Counted from the stretch's first letter, positions 19,207-28,756 are shown. The stretch is 64,000 nt of DNA from Bacteroidota bacterium (GCA_023386585.1 JAEWJM010000013.1:3947-67946); one strand, 5' to 3'. Notes: generated by a model from the sequence alone, not told the origin. Translations and numbers: made by a program.

Positions 19207-21254
19207 CAGTTAACTTGTTTTACGTTCATATCCTCATCGTACTGAAGAATATAAATCCCATTATTGATATTGCCCTGCTCGCCTTTTCGTTCGTAGCTAA
19301 ATTTGCTTTCGACTTGTTCGGTTTTGTCTGTCGCGGCCGATGATGCGAATCCGCCTTCCTGCGTCATACGAAGCAACGTATCGAAAGTTACATCGAAGCC
19401 GCGCACCGCGTATTGACTTGGGAAAATCTTGTTTTTGTCTTTGTATGCATTTTGAAAAGCAATCGCTTCCGGCGAATTGTTTTCACGCGTCTGTGCAGGA
19501 TAAAGCATTTTCAGGATTGTAAGCCGCTTCATGGAAACTTCCTCAAAATCGAGTGTTTCGTTAGGCTCAATTATCGCGAGTTGTATCGGGAAATTTGCCG
19601 ATTCGTTCAGCAGAACATTGGTCGTGCTAAGAATCATTCCCGTCTTTTCCGAATCGATGATTACGTAATTCGTTTTGTCATTTACAAACATCGCCTTCAA
19701 ATTGTCAGGCACAACGGATCCGTTATCGCTGAGTTGCGCAAATTTGATCTGTGGATAATTTGTCGTAATAAAATCGCGGTTGCTGGCACGTTTGGGATCG
19801 CTTACAACGATTATATTTCCGTCTTTCGAGATCATGTAATCGATGATGGCGCGTTTTCCGTATTCGACACTTGGCATTGATTGATAGAGATTGCTGATTT
19901 CGCGGCCGTCTTCCTTCGACAAAGGTGAAACCACCGGAATGTTCTCTTTATTGAGCAGTTCGGCAGTCCGCTCTGCATATTGCTGGTAAAATGGTCCGAT
20001 TACGGCATCAGCCGATTTAAGGTCATTCGCTGCCACGATATTTTCGATATCGCTTGATGCCCTGCTTTCTTTTGAGTCGTAAATTTTGACGTCAACGTTG
20101 ATTCCGAGCGTTTTGGCAGAATCGATCGCCATTAGCGCACCGCTGTAGAAATCGAGCGTCATGTTAAGGAAGGCGTCTTTTTTTAATCGCGATGCCACCG
20201 ATTGCAGTGTATCGCCCTGAATCCGGTCGGCGTTGAACGGCAGCAGCATCACCAGTGTTTTTTTCTCTTTGGTAACCGTTGATGCCAGGTTTCCATTTGC
20301 CTTCGGCTTGTCGGAAATCATTGATCCGCGACCGGGAACGGTCAGTATCATGCCGACTTTAACGCCTTCTTTTAGCGAAGGATTCAGTTTTATCAGTTCG
20401 GCTTCCGAAATTCCAAACATTTGAGTCAAGCTGTAAAGCGTTTCCTTTGGCTTGACCTCGTAATTTGCCATTCCGCTCTTTTTTACGGTCCGGCTGCTTT
20501 CAGTTTGTACCGACCTGGTCGAACCCATTTCGGTGACCGTTGGTTTCGGCTTTTCGGTGATTTGCGCGCTTCCGGATGGACTTATCGAAAGTTTATATCC
20601 AACCTGCAATCCCGGAACGATGGCAGGATTCTGCCGTTCGAGTTCGGCAACCGTCAGTCCGTATTTCTTTGAAATACCAAACTTCGTTTCCTTTGGTTCG
20701 ACGACATGATAAATGGTTTTTCCGTTTGGCGCGGCTGATGGTGGCGGCGTATTGTTTACGGCAGTTTGTGTTGCAGGCTTTGCATCCGCGGGTGCTTTTG
20801 ACGCGGGTGCTGGTGTTGCTGATTTACCCGAAGGAATTTTCAGCACCTGCCCTATTTTAAGTCCGTCAGCAAGGAAAGGATTTGCATTTCGAAGGTCGTC
20901 AACGGTCACATTATATTGCCGGGCGATACTGTATAGCGTTTCCTTGGCTTTTGTGGTGTGTGTCGTACCTGACGGAATCGATTGCGGTTTGGACTGCGCC
21001 GCCTGTGACGGTTTCGCCTGTTCGGGATTCTTCGCCCAGGTTGGGATCATCAGCACGTCATTTTCCTTGATTCCTGCCTCGGCTCGCGGGTTCATGCTGT
21101 AAATATCGAACGGCGTCACGCGATATTTCTGTGCGATCGACGTAATTGTCTCGCCTTTTACGACGGTATGTTTTATCGATTCCTGCGCCACGATCGTGCA
21201 AGTGAACATCAGCGCCATCAAAACGAAAAAGACGATGCGGCGTTTTGGATTCAT
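19206..21254 (-). CDS. LysM protein with four LysM repeats fused to a periplasmic-binding domain
   Basis: Exported protein of 682 residues. I use the ATG at 21254 because MNPKRRIVFFVLMALMF begins a standard signal peptide; an ATG 24 bases earlier is possible. Four LysM domains follow: IKHTVVKGETITSIAQKY (about 26-70), THTTKAKETLYSIARQY (100-145), IYHVVEPKETKFGISKKY (180-225) and ANYEVKPKETLYSLTQMF (260-305), all with N-P and P at the domain ends, suited to peptidoglycan binding. From about 330 to the end lies a type 1 periplasmic-binding fold like amino acid receptors (LVMLLPFNADRIQ, DFYSGALMAIDSAK, DAVIGPFYQQYAE). It follows a second LysM gene by 29 bases. A cell-wall-tethered sensor or scaffold is likely; ligand unknown. 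Confidence 0.9.
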   Translation of the reverse strand: MNPKRRIVFFVLMALMFTCTIVAQESIKHTVVKGETITSIAQKYRVTPFDIYSMNPRAEAGIKENDVLMIPTWAKNPEQAKPSQAAQSKPQSIPSGTTHTTKAKETLYSIARQYNVTVDDLRNANPFLADGLKIGQVLKIPSGKSATPAPASKAPADAKPATQTAVNNTPPPSAAPNGKTIYHVVEPKETKFGISKKYGLTVAELERQNPAIVPGLQVGYKLSISPSGSAQITEKPKPTVTEMGSTRSVQTESSRTVKKSGMANYEVKPKETLYSLTQMFGISEAELIKLNPSLKEGVKVGMILTVPGRGSMISDKPKANGNLASTVTKEKKTLVMLLPFNADRIQGDTLQSVASRLKKDAFLNMTLDFYSGALMAIDSAKTLGINVDVKIYDSKESRASSDIENIVAANDLKSADAVIGPFYQQYAERTAELLNKENIPVVSPLSKEDGREISNLYQSMPSVEYGKRAIIDYMISKDGNIIVVSDPKRASNRDFITTNYPQIKFAQLSDNGSVVPDNLKAMFVNDKTNYVIIDSEKTGMILSTTNVLLNESANFPIQLAIIEPNETLDFEEVSMKRLTILKMLYPAQTRENNSPEAIAFQNAYKDKNKIFPSQYAVRGFDVTFDTLLRMTQEGGFASSAATDKTEQVESKFSYERKGEQGNINNGIYILQYDEDMNVKQVN

Positions 21255-21283
21255 GTTATGTTTTTTAGGGATAAACATTGATT

Positions 21284-21742
21284 TTAATCGGTTGTTATGG
21301 TCAGCACCTGTCCGGTTTGCAACCCGTTCTTGAGGATTTTTTCGTTTTGTCGCTTAATTTCATCGACAGGTACGTTGTACAGTTTTGAAAGGCTAAAAAG
21401 CGTTTCTTTGGGTGCGACCGTATGTTTGATTTCTGAAGGTGCGCCATTTTGGTCGGCCACTTGCGAAGCCGGATCTGGTTCCGCGGGTGGTGCTTCCGAT
21501 TCTGGTGAAACAGCTTCGGCAATTTTGACTTCAGTTGGGATCTGGAGCACCATTCCTTCGTGAATGCCATCGATTGCAAATTTGTTCAAGCGGTAAATTT
21601 CGGATGGCTGCACATGGTACTTTTTCGAGATCATCCGAACGGTTTCACCCATCGTAACGGTGTGTCTGACAATTTTGAAATCCTGGGCTGCGGCGTTATG
21701 TAGAAATAGGGCAAAAAACAAAATACAGATCAGCGTTCTCAT
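21284..21742 (-). CDS. Small secreted protein with two LysM domains
   Basis: Protein of 152 residues. Signal peptide MRTLICILFFALFLHNAAAQ, then a LysM domain (VRHTVTMGETVRMISKKYHV, about 24-68), a proline/glutamate-rich linker (about 70-102) and a second LysM domain (IKHTVAPKETLFSLSKLYNV, about 104-150). Its second LysM is close in sequence to the LysM repeats of the next gene, so the pair may have arisen by duplication. It lies 17 bases after guaA and 29 bases before the large LysM gene, consistent with one transcript. Probable peptidoglycan-binding periplasmic protein. Confidence 0.9.
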   Translation of the reverse strand: MRTLICILFFALFLHNAAAQDFKIVRHTVTMGETVRMISKKYHVQPSEIYRLNKFAIDGIHEGMVLQIPTEVKIAEAVSPESEAPPAEPDPASQVADQNGAPSEIKHTVAPKETLFSLSKLYNVPVDEIKRQNEKILKNGLQTGQVLTITTD

Positions 21743-21759
21743 AACTATTGCAATTTAAA

Positions 21760-23289
21760 TTATTCCCATTCGATAGTCGCCGGCGGCTTTGAGCTGATGT
21801 CATAAACCACGCGGTTGACGCCTTTGACCTTGTTGATGATGTCATTGGAAACCTTCATCAGGAACTCGTAAGGCAAATGTACCCAATCTGCGGTCATTCC
21901 GTCTGTCGATTCAACTGCCCGGAGCGCAACTACTTTTTCGTACGTCCGCTCATCGCCCATTACCCCAACGCTGTCAACCGGAAGCAGGATTGCGCCTGCC
22001 TGCCAAACCTTGTCATATAATCCCCAAGACCGGAGCCCGTCAATAAAAACCGCATCAACTTCTTGCAATATACGAACTTTTTCCAAAGTGATGTCGCCCA
22101 AGATCCTGATCGACAGTCCCGGACCCGGAAACGGATGGCGGCCCAATAGTTCGGGATCGATTCCGAGCGTTGCGCCGACTCTTCGCACTTCATCCTTGAA
22201 GAGCATCCGTAGCGGTTCTACAATTTTGAGCTTCATAAAATCAGGTAAGCCGCCCACGTTGTGATGTGATTTTATTGTCGCCGAAGGGCCTTTTACGGAT
22301 ACCGATTCGATTACATCGGGATAAATTGTTCCCTGCGCGAGCCATTTCACGTCTTCAAGCTGGTGCGCTTCGTCGTCAAAAACTTCGATAAAGCACCTTC
22401 CGATGGCTTTTCGCTTCATTTCTGGATCTGAAATTCCGGAAAGCGCATCCATAAAACGTGTAGTTGCATCGACACCTTTCACGTTCAATCCCATGTCTTT
22501 GTACTGGTGAAGCACATTTTCAAATTCATTCTTTCTGAGCAATCCGTTATTGACAAAGATGCAGTACAGGTTTTTGCCAATTGCCTTGTTTAGAAGTACG
22601 GCGGCAACAGTCGAATCGACGCCGCCTGAGAGTCCGAGCACCACTTTGTCGTTACCCAGCTTTTCCTTCAGTTCGGCAACGATGTCGTCTACAAAAGCGT
22701 TTGGCGTAAAATTTTGCGGTACGTGTGCGATCCGGACGAGGAAATTTTCAAGCATCTGCTTTCCGTCGGTCGAATGAAAAACTTCTGGGTGGTATTGGAT
22801 TGCGTAAGTGTTTTCGCCTTCAATCCGGTAGGCGGCATTTTCGACATCGTGCGTACTTGCCAGCTTGATCGCGTTGGTGGGAAGCAGCTTTATAGTATCG
22901 CTGTGCGACATCCAAACCTGCGAGTTCTCCAACACGCGATGAAAAAAGTCCTCGCCTTCGCGGATGTAAGAAAGCCGCGCCCTTCCGTATTCGCGGGTGG
23001 CGGAAGGAGCGACCTCACCGCCGCTGAAATGTGCCAGGTATTGCGCGCCGTAGCAAACAGCCAGCAAAGGCAGCTTTCCGCGTATTTGAGACAAATCGGG
23101 GTGCGGCGCATCTTCAGCGCGTACCGAAAACGGGCTTCCGGATAAGATCACCGCTTTGTACGAAGATAAGTCGGAGGGAAAATTGTTGTAAGGAAAGATT
23201 TCGCAGAATATATTCAATTCGCGAACCCGGCGCGCGATGAGTTGTGTGTACTGCGAGCCGAAATCAAGGATGAGGACGTTGTGTTGCAT
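21760..23289 (-). CDS. guaA: GMP synthase (glutamine-hydrolysing) GuaA
   Basis: Cytoplasmic enzyme of 509 residues that converts XMP to GMP. The start is the ATG at 23289 ([20 protein letters not shown]); a TTG two codons earlier is less likely. The glutamine amidotransferase domain has the nucleophile Cys79 (LLAVCYGAQ) and the HPE pair in [12 protein letters not shown]. The ATP pyrophosphatase loop is [15 protein letters not shown] (about 218-232), and the C-terminus is the dimerisation domain ending [14 protein letters not shown], as in other GuaA proteins. It heads a run with the LysM, OsmC and DUF3820 genes. Confidence 0.98.
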   Translation of the reverse strand: MQHNVLILDFGSQYTQLIARRVRELNIFCEIFPYNNFPSDLSSYKAVILSGSPFSVRAEDAPHPDLSQIRGKLPLLAVCYGAQYLAHFSGGEVAPSATREYGRARLSYIREGEDFFHRVLENSQVWMSHSDTIKLLPTNAIKLASTHDVENAAYRIEGENTYAIQYHPEVFHSTDGKQMLENFLVRIAHVPQNFTPNAFVDDIVAELKEKLGNDKVVLGLSGGVDSTVAAVLLNKAIGKNLYCIFVNNGLLRKNEFENVLHQYKDMGLNVKGVDATTRFMDALSGISDPEMKRKAIGRCFIEVFDDEAHQLEDVKWLAQGTIYPDVIESVSVKGPSATIKSHHNVGGLPDFMKLKIVEPLRMLFKDEVRRVGATLGIDPELLGRHPFPGPGLSIRILGDITLEKVRILQEVDAVFIDGLRSWGLYDKVWQAGAILLPVDSVGVMGDERTYEKVVALRAVESTDGMTADWVHLPYEFLMKVSNDIINKVKGVNRVVYDISSKPPATIEWE

Positions 23290-23359
23290 GTGCAAAAATA
23301 CTTTATTTTTAATTTTCCCGCGAATAAAATTGAATGGCTCCGGCTCTATTCAACACAGC

Positions 23360-23427
23360 AGCCCTGACAGAAGCAGCATCCTCGCAGCGTAGCGGAGAGA
23401 TATCGCGGATGGCAGGAATTGCTGCCC
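23360..23427 (+). repeat. Dispersed palindromic intergenic repeat, family I, copy 2
   Basis: Left arm AGCCCTGACAGAAGCAGCAT then CCTCG; right arm GAGATATCGCGGATGGCAGG then AATTGCT. It has the same order of conserved blocks as the copies at 48231 and 32002 but a very short centre. It fills part of the 213-base gap between the secreted protein gene at 23503 and guaA. Confidence 0.7.
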
Positions 23428-23502
23428 AAAGTGAACTTCCGAAATCAAATTTCGGATGATGATTTGCAATGGAATTCTTTCGGATCCGACGTCGAGAAAC
23501 GA

Positions 23503-24096
23503 TTATTGCTTGTAAACGTGTACTGACGCGGTTGAGCCGGTTTCGAGGTACCAGCTTTTCGAGTAGATGATGCGGTTCTGGTCGTCGTAGACCTCAAATT
23601 CTGCAGTATTGGCGCCGGCTTCGCCCTGGTTGAGCGCCAGAAAGTCGATTTTATTGGTTCCCGGTGCCAGCAGGATTTCTATATTGTGGAACGGACCGTC
23701 GAGCATCACTTTTCCTACCGGAACGCCATTGGCAAAAACCTGGATCAAATCGCCATCTACATCTTCATGATCGCGGTAGCGAATGCGGATAAAGGACGAA
23801 CTTGTCTTGAAATCGCCCAGGAAAACATTTCCATGCACGGCGTTCATTTTTGCAACTACCCTGTCGCCCGGATTTTGAAACTCAGAAGGTTTCCCGAAAT
23901 TGCTGTTCGGTTCTTTGGCGCCGATTGTTCCCGAAGGCCTGACAGAAGGTTCAAATGGCGAAGGCGACGCTGTGGCCGGAACCGAAATTCCTGCCCGGGG
24001 TGCCGGCGGAATCGAGAAACCACTGCCTTTGCCCAAGTCCTGCGCAAAACCGGCTGTGAAAGCGAGAAAAGCGAGAAAAAGAAATATTTTTTTCAT
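23503..24096 (-). CDS. Secreted protein of unknown function with proline-rich linker
   Basis: Protein of 197 residues with a signal peptide (MKKIFLFLAFLAFTAGFAQ). Residues about 20-80 are a low-complexity linker rich in Pro, Ser and Gly. The last 110 residues form a likely beta-sandwich (FIRIRYRDHEDVDGDLIQVF, FHNIEILLAPGTNKIDFLAL, AEFEVYDDQNRIIYS). That part looks like a small binding module, but I cannot name a family. No T9SS sorting tail is visible. It is transcribed toward guaA with 213 bases between them, so it is probably a separate unit. Confidence 0.82.
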   Translation of the reverse strand: MKKIFLFLAFLAFTAGFAQDLGKGSGFSIPPAPRAGISVPATASPSPFEPSVRPSGTIGAKEPNSNFGKPSEFQNPGDRVVAKMNAVHGNVFLGDFKTSSSFIRIRYRDHEDVDGDLIQVFANGVPVGKVMLDGPFHNIEILLAPGTNKIDFLALNQGEAGANTAEFEVYDDQNRIIYSKSWYLETGSTASVHVYKQ

Positions 24097-24257
24097 GGCG
24101 GAATGCTCCTGCGAAAGTAGTAAAAATCACAATGATAACTCGCAACCGCGCTCTTTTATTGCACTCTCGCTGCGGACTGTGGCAGCATTGTTAATACTTA
24201 TTGACAAATTCTTCCGTTATGGGCTAAAGGCCGGCGCGCAGCATTAAAAAAAGCCGT

Positions 24258-24265
24258 TATATTTG
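24258..24265 (+). promoter_or_regulatory. Predicted -7 promoter element for the exbB operon
   Basis: TATATTTG is an exact TAnnTTTG match, 55 bases before the exbB start. Predicted transcription start is near 24272. The matching TTTG -33 box is not evident. The rest of the 224-base gap 24097-24320 holds no gene that I can support. Confidence 0.5.
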
Positions 24266-24320
24266 TGCCGTTTATCAAAACATTTAATTAGCCAAGAACT
24301 TAAATAACCAATAAATCCCT

Positions 24321-25040
24321 ATGATGTTCCTCAACTTCCTGCTTCAAACCGGTGCCGTCACCGATACCATTGCAAACACCGCTGCGGCTGCAACAACGGG
24401 CGATGCCGGCGTGACTGAAAACATTTCGTACCTGGATTTCCTGCTGAAAGGCGGTGTGATGATTTATCCGCTGATCGTTTTGCTATTCTTCTGCGTTTAC
24501 GTGATCATCGAGCGGTATATGACGATTAAGAAACTGACAAAACAGGATCCGAATCTGGTGAGCGATGTCAAAATGCAGCTCAAAACCGGCAAGCTTGAAA
24601 ATGCCGTGATGCTTTGCAGCCGCGAAAATACTTCATCGGGCAATATCCTGAGAAGCGGGATTTCGATCATCGGACGTCCGATTGGTGAAATCGAGTCGGT
24701 TATGAATAAGTCGGCGACAATCGAGATCGCGAAAATGGAAAAGAATATGGGCTACCTCGGACTTATCTCCGGTATCGCTCCAATTCTTGGATTTATCGGA
24801 ACGATTTCCGGGGTTATCAAGATCTTCCATACGATTTCAAACACCGGTAACCTGAACATCCAGACAATTTCGGGCGGTTTGTATGAAAAGATGATCAGTA
24901 GCGGCGCCGGACTCGTAGTCGGAGTTGTGGCTTATTCGGCTTATCACCTTATCAATATGATGATCGACAACTATACGGCGAAAGTCGAAGCCCAAACGCT
25001 GGAAATTATTAACGTAATTCAGGAACCGCATGGCAATTAG
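24321..25040 (+). CDS. exbB: MotA/TolQ/ExbB family proton channel protein
   Basis: Inner-membrane proton-channel subunit of 239 residues, which with ExbD uses the proton gradient to energise TonB or a Tol-like partner. There are three membrane segments: about 51-71 (GGVMIYPLIVLLFFCVYVII), about 145-170 (MGYLGLISGIAPILGFIGTI), and about 190-215 (SSGAGLVVGVVAYSAYHLI). GLISGIAPILGFIGTISGVI is the family signature. A hydrophobic N-terminal stretch precedes the first segment, as is usual in Bacteroidetes. It overlaps the exbD gene by 11 bases. Whether it serves TonB or a Tol system cannot be told here, so the gene symbol is by family. Confidence 0.92.
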   Translation: MMFLNFLLQTGAVTDTIANTAAAATTGDAGVTENISYLDFLLKGGVMIYPLIVLLFFCVYVIIERYMTIKKLTKQDPNLVSDVKMQLKTGKLENAVMLCSRENTSSGNILRSGISIIGRPIGEIESVMNKSATIEIAKMEKNMGYLGLISGIAPILGFIGTISGVIKIFHTISNTGNLNIQTISGGLYEKMISSGAGLVVGVVAYSAYHLINMMIDNYTAKVEAQTLEIINVIQEPHGN

Positions 25041-25419
25041 GAAAAACAGGCGCTTTCATCCCGAAATTCCGACGTCGTCACTGAGCGACATCATGTTCTT
25101 TTTGTTCCTGTTCTTCCTGATCATTTCGACATTGGCAAACCCGAACGTGATCAAGCTTACGCTGCCAAAAGCGCAAACGAATGAAACGACGAACAAAGAC
25201 CATTTGAGCCTTTCGGTGACCGAGGATAAACATTACTTTTTAAATAAGGACGAAGTTCCTTTTGACATGCTTGAGCAAGCACTTGCTGCAAAAACTGCGG
25301 GCGATGACAAAACCGTAGTCGTTCGGATTCCGGCCGATCTCAAGGTACAGGATCTTGTTGATCTGATGCAGATGGGCGTCAAACTAAAGCTAAACTTTGT
25401 GATCGCAACCGCAAAATAA
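25030..25419 (+). CDS. exbD: ExbD/TolR family biopolymer transport protein
   Basis: Partner of the proton channel, 129 residues. One membrane segment near the N-terminus (about 17-37) contains the essential aspartate in TSSLSDIMFFLFLFFLII; the remainder is the periplasmic domain (NVIKLTLPKAQTNE, VVVRIPADLKVQDLVDLM). It overlaps the preceding exbB gene and is followed with no gap by a small membrane protein gene, so translational coupling is likely. Confidence 0.93.
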   Translation: MAIRKNRRFHPEIPTSSLSDIMFFLFLFFLIISTLANPNVIKLTLPKAQTNETTNKDHLSLSVTEDKHYFLNKDEVPFDMLEQALAAKTAGDDKTVVVRIPADLKVQDLVDLMQMGVKLKLNFVIATAK

Positions 25420-25653
25420 ATGGAATCGAGGCTGTTTCGGCAAAAAGGCATTTTTTTCATTCCCGCGTCTGTCGGTGGATGGATTATTCTTGTCGGCGCC
25501 GTTGCCTGGGCAGTTTACGAATTTATTGATATCGATAGCCGATCGCATTCGGTCAGCGATACTTTGATGAATTTTGTATTTAACCTTTTCATTATTGCGG
25601 GCTGTTACAACATTATCGGATTCCTTTCGACAATAAAACAAAAACGCCGCTGA
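25420..25653 (+). CDS. Small inner-membrane protein of unknown function
   Basis: Protein of 77 residues with two membrane segments (about 14-34, PASVGGWIILVGAVAWAVYE, and about 49-69, MNFVFNLFIIAGCYNIIGFL), and a basic C-terminus (KQKRR). The start follows the exbD stop directly and its stop shares one base with the fluC start (TGATG). I do not recognise the family. Position suggests a role linked to the ExbBD complex or just shared transcription. Confidence 0.82.
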   Translation: MESRLFRQKGIFFIPASVGGWIILVGAVAWAVYEFIDIDSRSHSVSDTLMNFVFNLFIIAGCYNIIGFLSTIKQKRR

Positions 25654-26024
25654 TGCTTAAAAACCTGCTTCTCGTTATGATTGGCGGTGGCGCCGGGAGC
25701 GGTCTTCGATTCCTGACGTACCATTATTGCAGCCGGTATTTTGTTGGAAATTTTCCCGTTGCAACCTTCATTTGCAATATTTTGGGATGCATCGCAATCG
25801 GCGTATTGTCGGGTTGGATTGCCCGCACAGCCGGCGGCGACAGCGCGATGAAATGGCTGCTTGTTACCGGATTTTGCGGCGGATACACTACCTTTTCTGC
25901 TTTCGGGATTGAAAACTTCAGCCTGCTACAAGGGAACAATATCATGACCGCGATCGCCTATATCGCCGCAAGCGTCTGCTTTGGAATTCTTGCAGTTGGG
26001 CTCGGACTCGCAATCGCTCGCTAA
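25653..26024 (+). CDS. crcB: Fluoride channel FluC/CrcB
   Basis: Fluoride exporter of 123 residues with four membrane helices. Key motifs: GGGAGSGLRF near the N-terminus, NILGCIAIG in the second helix (pore asparagine), and GFCGGYTTFSAFGIEN holding the Phe and Thr of the ion track. FluC acts as a dual-topology dimer, and a single gene here fits a homodimer. I saw no fluoride riboswitch upstream: the gene is inside an operon with a one-base overlap. It is followed by nrnA after 27 bases. Confidence 0.95.
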   Translation: MLKNLLLVMIGGGAGSGLRFLTYHYCSRYFVGNFPVATFICNILGCIAIGVLSGWIARTAGGDSAMKWLLVTGFCGGYTTFSAFGIENFSLLQGNNIMTAIAYIAASVCFGILAVGLGLAIAR

Positions 26025-26051
26025 ACAGAAAAAAGAGCGTAAATTCGCCGT

Positions 26052-27059
26052 ATGAAAGAGCAAGACATCCGCCAAATAAAAGAACTACTCGCCCAACCCA
26101 TGAAAATTGCGGTAATTCCGCACCGAAGCCCGGACGGCGATGCAATGGGATCGACCATCGGACTTTCCCTCTTCCTTAAAAAACTCGGCCACGAGGTAAC
26201 GGTAATCACTCCGAACGAATTTCCATCTTTTCTTGCGTGGCTTCCCGAATCAGATCAGGTTGTGGTTTATGAAAAAGACCGCGAACGCGCCACTGCAATA
26301 TTGACGTCGGCCGATTTATTATTCGCTTTGGATTTTAATGCACTGCACCGTACTGGTGAAATGGAAAACGTTTTGTCGCGGGTTGAATCGCCTTTTATAA
26401 TGATCGACCATCACCAAAAACCGGACGGTTTTGCAAAATACACCTATTCCAATACGGCGTTTGGATCGACCTGCGAGATGATTTTCAATTTCATTGGTTT
26501 TCTTGGATATCAGGAGCTGATCGACAAGGAAATTGCGACTTGCATTTATACCGGCATTGTCACCGATTCGGGTTCGTTCCGTTTTCCGTCAACAACTGCC
26601 GCAACGCACCGCATCACGGCGCAACTGATCGAAAAAGGTGTCGATAATGGCGCGGTCCATATTGCGCTGTTCGACAACAATTCGTACCAAAGCCTGCAAC
26701 TTCTTGGGCGCGCACTTGAAAACCTGAAAATTATCCCTGAGAAGCGCACTTCGTACATCACGCTATCGCAACAGGAGCTCGACTATTATAATTATGTTAA
26801 AGGTGATACTGAAGGAATCGTAAATTATGGTTTGAGTATAAAAGATGTTATTTTTACCGCCATTTTCATTGAGCATCAGGAGGAAAACATCGTCAAGATC
26901 TCATTCCGATCAAAGGGCAATTTTGACGTGAACCAATTTGCAAGGCAGCATTTTAACGGAGGCGGGCACATTAATGCCGCCGGCGGTAAGTCGACTTTAT
27001 CCCTTGAGGACACAGTGAAAAAATTTGAACAGATAGTTACCCAAATGCAACCTTCATGA
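26052..27059 (+). CDS. nrnA: DHH/DHHA1 phosphoesterase, NrnA-like nanoRNase/pAp phosphatase
   Basis: Cytoplasmic protein of 335 residues. The DHH domain has AVIPHRSPDGDAMGS (about 19-33), ALDFNALHRTGEM and the DHH motif in MIDHHQKPDGF (about 118); the DHHA1 domain has FNGGGHINAAGG near residue 305. These proteins degrade very short RNAs and dephosphorylate 3'-phosphoadenosine 5'-phosphate. The 3' end overlaps the start of the GldI gene by 4 bases (ATGA). An oligoribonuclease-type enzyme next to gldI is a recurrent flavobacterial arrangement as far as I recall; this is memory, not a search. Confidence 0.93.
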   Translation: MKEQDIRQIKELLAQPMKIAVIPHRSPDGDAMGSTIGLSLFLKKLGHEVTVITPNEFPSFLAWLPESDQVVVYEKDRERATAILTSADLLFALDFNALHRTGEMENVLSRVESPFIMIDHHQKPDGFAKYTYSNTAFGSTCEMIFNFIGFLGYQELIDKEIATCIYTGIVTDSGSFRFPSTTAATHRITAQLIEKGVDNGAVHIALFDNNSYQSLQLLGRALENLKIIPEKRTSYITLSQQELDYYNYVKGDTEGIVNYGLSIKDVIFTAIFIEHQEENIVKISFRSKGNFDVNQFARQHFNGGGHINAAGGKSTLSLEDTVKKFEQIVTQMQPS

Positions 27060-27619
27060 AACCTATAAAATATATAACTATTTTGCTGCTGGCGCTTGGC
27101 TTTACTGCCTGCTCCCAACATCAGCAGGCACGACGGCCGATTTCGCATTCCTCGGGAACTTTCCTTACCGAATCGGTTGCCCGAAACAAAAAACTTGTTG
27201 CGGGTGAAGAAGGCAAGATCGATTCGATCATCAAAAGCAATCCTGAAATTCAGTATCTCGCTTCGAAAAAAGGCTACTGGTACTACTATGAAATACGCAA
27301 CGAAAAAGATACGCTTCGCCCTAAAAAGGGTGATGTTGCATTCTTTGATTACGATGTCAAAGATCTCAACGGAAATGTCATCTATAGCGAAGTTCAGCTG
27401 CGGCCGCAAACCTATCACGTTGACCGCGAGAATATAATGATGGGACTTCGCGATGGTATCAAGCTTATGCATAAAAACGAAAAGGTTACGTTCCTTTTCC
27501 CGTCACACATGGGCTTCGGCTACCACGGCGACAACAAGCGGATCGGCCATAATGAACCGTTGATGTGTACCGTGACATTGAATGACTTTAAACCGGAATC
27601 AACCGTAAGCAACGAATAA
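27056..27619 (+). CDS. gldI: Gliding-associated peptidyl-prolyl isomerase GldI (FKBP lipoprotein)
   Basis: Lipoprotein of 187 residues, lipobox GFTA-Cys19. The FKBP-type domain covers about residues 90-180 (KKGDVAFFDYDVKDLNGNVI, GLRDGIKLMHKNEKVTFLFPSHMGFGY, EPLMCTVTLNDF). GldI is required for gliding in Flavobacterium johnsoniae and is thought to help fold periplasmic or outer-membrane parts of the gliding/T9SS machinery. It starts inside the last codons of nrnA and is followed directly by another PPIase gene. The N-terminal segment (NPEIQYLASKKGYWYYYEI) matches GldI-type proteins. I am fairly sure of gldI, though not of its partners. Confidence 0.9.
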   Translation: MKPIKYITILLLALGFTACSQHQQARRPISHSSGTFLTESVARNKKLVAGEEGKIDSIIKSNPEIQYLASKKGYWYYYEIRNEKDTLRPKKGDVAFFDYDVKDLNGNVIYSEVQLRPQTYHVDRENIMMGLRDGIKLMHKNEKVTFLFPSHMGFGYHGDNKRIGHNEPLMCTVTLNDFKPESTVSNE

Positions 27620-28756
27620 ATGGTCAAAAAACTTCTTCTGTTTTCAGTTCTGGCAACTCTTCTGATCTCCTGCCACGACGACCACGCAAATCTTCCCGAC
27701 GGATTATACGCTGAAATTGAAACCAACAAAGGCAGCATTATCGCATCGTTGGAATTTACAAAAGCACCGGTAACTGTTGCAAACTTCGTTACGCTGGCCG
27801 AAGGCAAAAACCCCTACGCCAATGAAAACTACCGTGGCAAACCGTTTTTTGACGGACTCACATTTCACCGTGTGGAACCTAACTTTGTCATCCAGGGCGG
27901 TGATCCTGACGGCGACGGTTCCGGCGGTCCTGGATATAAATTCAAAGACGAAATTACCAGCCTGAAACACAGCCGCGCCGGGACTTTATCAATGGCCAAT
28001 GCAGGCCCGGGAACAAACGGAAGCCAATTTTTCATCACTTTGAACGAAACACCGTGGCTGGACGGAAAGCACTCGGTTTTTGGCTATGTGCTGGACGAAT
28101 CGATGGATATTGTAAGCAATATTGAGGTTGGCGATGTGATGAATAAGATTACGATCATCCGCAAAGGCGAGGCTGCGAAAAACTTCGATGCGGTAAAGGT
28201 TTTCGAAGAATACGTCAACACCGATGAAGCCAATCAAAAGCGTCAAGCGATCATCGACGCCGAAAACAAGCGCATTTACGACGAGCGTTTTCATGCGCTG
28301 AAGGACGAGCGCGTGAAATACTTCGAGCAGATGCGGGCAAAATCCACGAAGACAAAGTCGGGATTGCGCTATGTACTGATCAACAAAGGTTCAGGCAAAA
28401 AACCTGCGGATGGCAAAATGATCTTTATCGAATATTCCGGGTTCTTGGAAAATGGCGAATTGTTCGACACGAGCAGTGAATCGATAGCGAAACAATATGG
28501 CAAATTTGATGAAGGCCGCACCCAGGCCGGAATGTATTCGGTACTTCCAGTCGAAGCCGGAAGAAAAACAGGCATGATTCCCGGATTTCTTGAAGGTTTG
28601 GAAAAGTTCTCGTACGGCGATAAGGCGTTGCTATTTATACCGGCACATCTTGCCTATGGTCCGCAGGGCGCGGGAAATGTAATTCCGCCCAACGCAAACC
28701 TGATATTCGAAATACAGCTGTTGGAAAACATGCCGCAGCCACCGAGCGGGAAATAA
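27620..28756 (+). CDS. Cyclophilin-FKBP fusion lipoprotein (peptidyl-prolyl isomerase)
   Basis: Lipoprotein of 378 residues (lipobox LLIS-Cys18). Cyclophilin domain about 25-185: [20 protein letters not shown], the Q-F-F-I in [24 protein letters not shown] charged helical linker (about 190-245) then leads to an FKBP domain about 248-372 ([50 protein letters not shown]). Two isomerase folds in one chain suit a periplasmic folding catalyst. The gene begins directly after gldI (no gap). It is paralogous to the next gene along its whole length, so a tandem duplication is likely. Confidence 0.95.
   Translation: MVKKLLLFSVLATLLISCHDDHANLPDGLYAEIETNKGSIIASLEFTKAPVTVANFVTLAEGKNPYANENYRGKPFFDGLTFHRVEPNFVIQGGDPDGDGSGGPGYKFKDEITSLKHSRAGTLSMANAGPGTNGSQFFITLNETPWLDGKHSVFGYVLDESMDIVSNIEVGDVMNKITIIRKGEAAKNFDAVKVFEEYVNTDEANQKRQAIIDAENKRIYDERFHALKDERVKYFEQMRAKSTKTKSGLRYVLINKGSGKKPADGKMIFIEYSGFLENGELFDTSSESIAKQYGKFDEGRTQAGMYSVLPVEAGRKTGMIPGFLEGLEKFSYGDKALLFIPAHLAYGPQGAGNVIPPNANLIFEIQLLENMPQPPSGK

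Noticed and set aside
24097..24320. A tRNA or small gene in the gap before exbB
   Set aside because: No cloverleaf or coding pattern could be built; only a -7-like box at 24258 is supported.
25600..25660. A fluoride riboswitch ahead of fluC
   Set aside because: The gene overlaps the preceding coding sequence by one base, leaving no leader.
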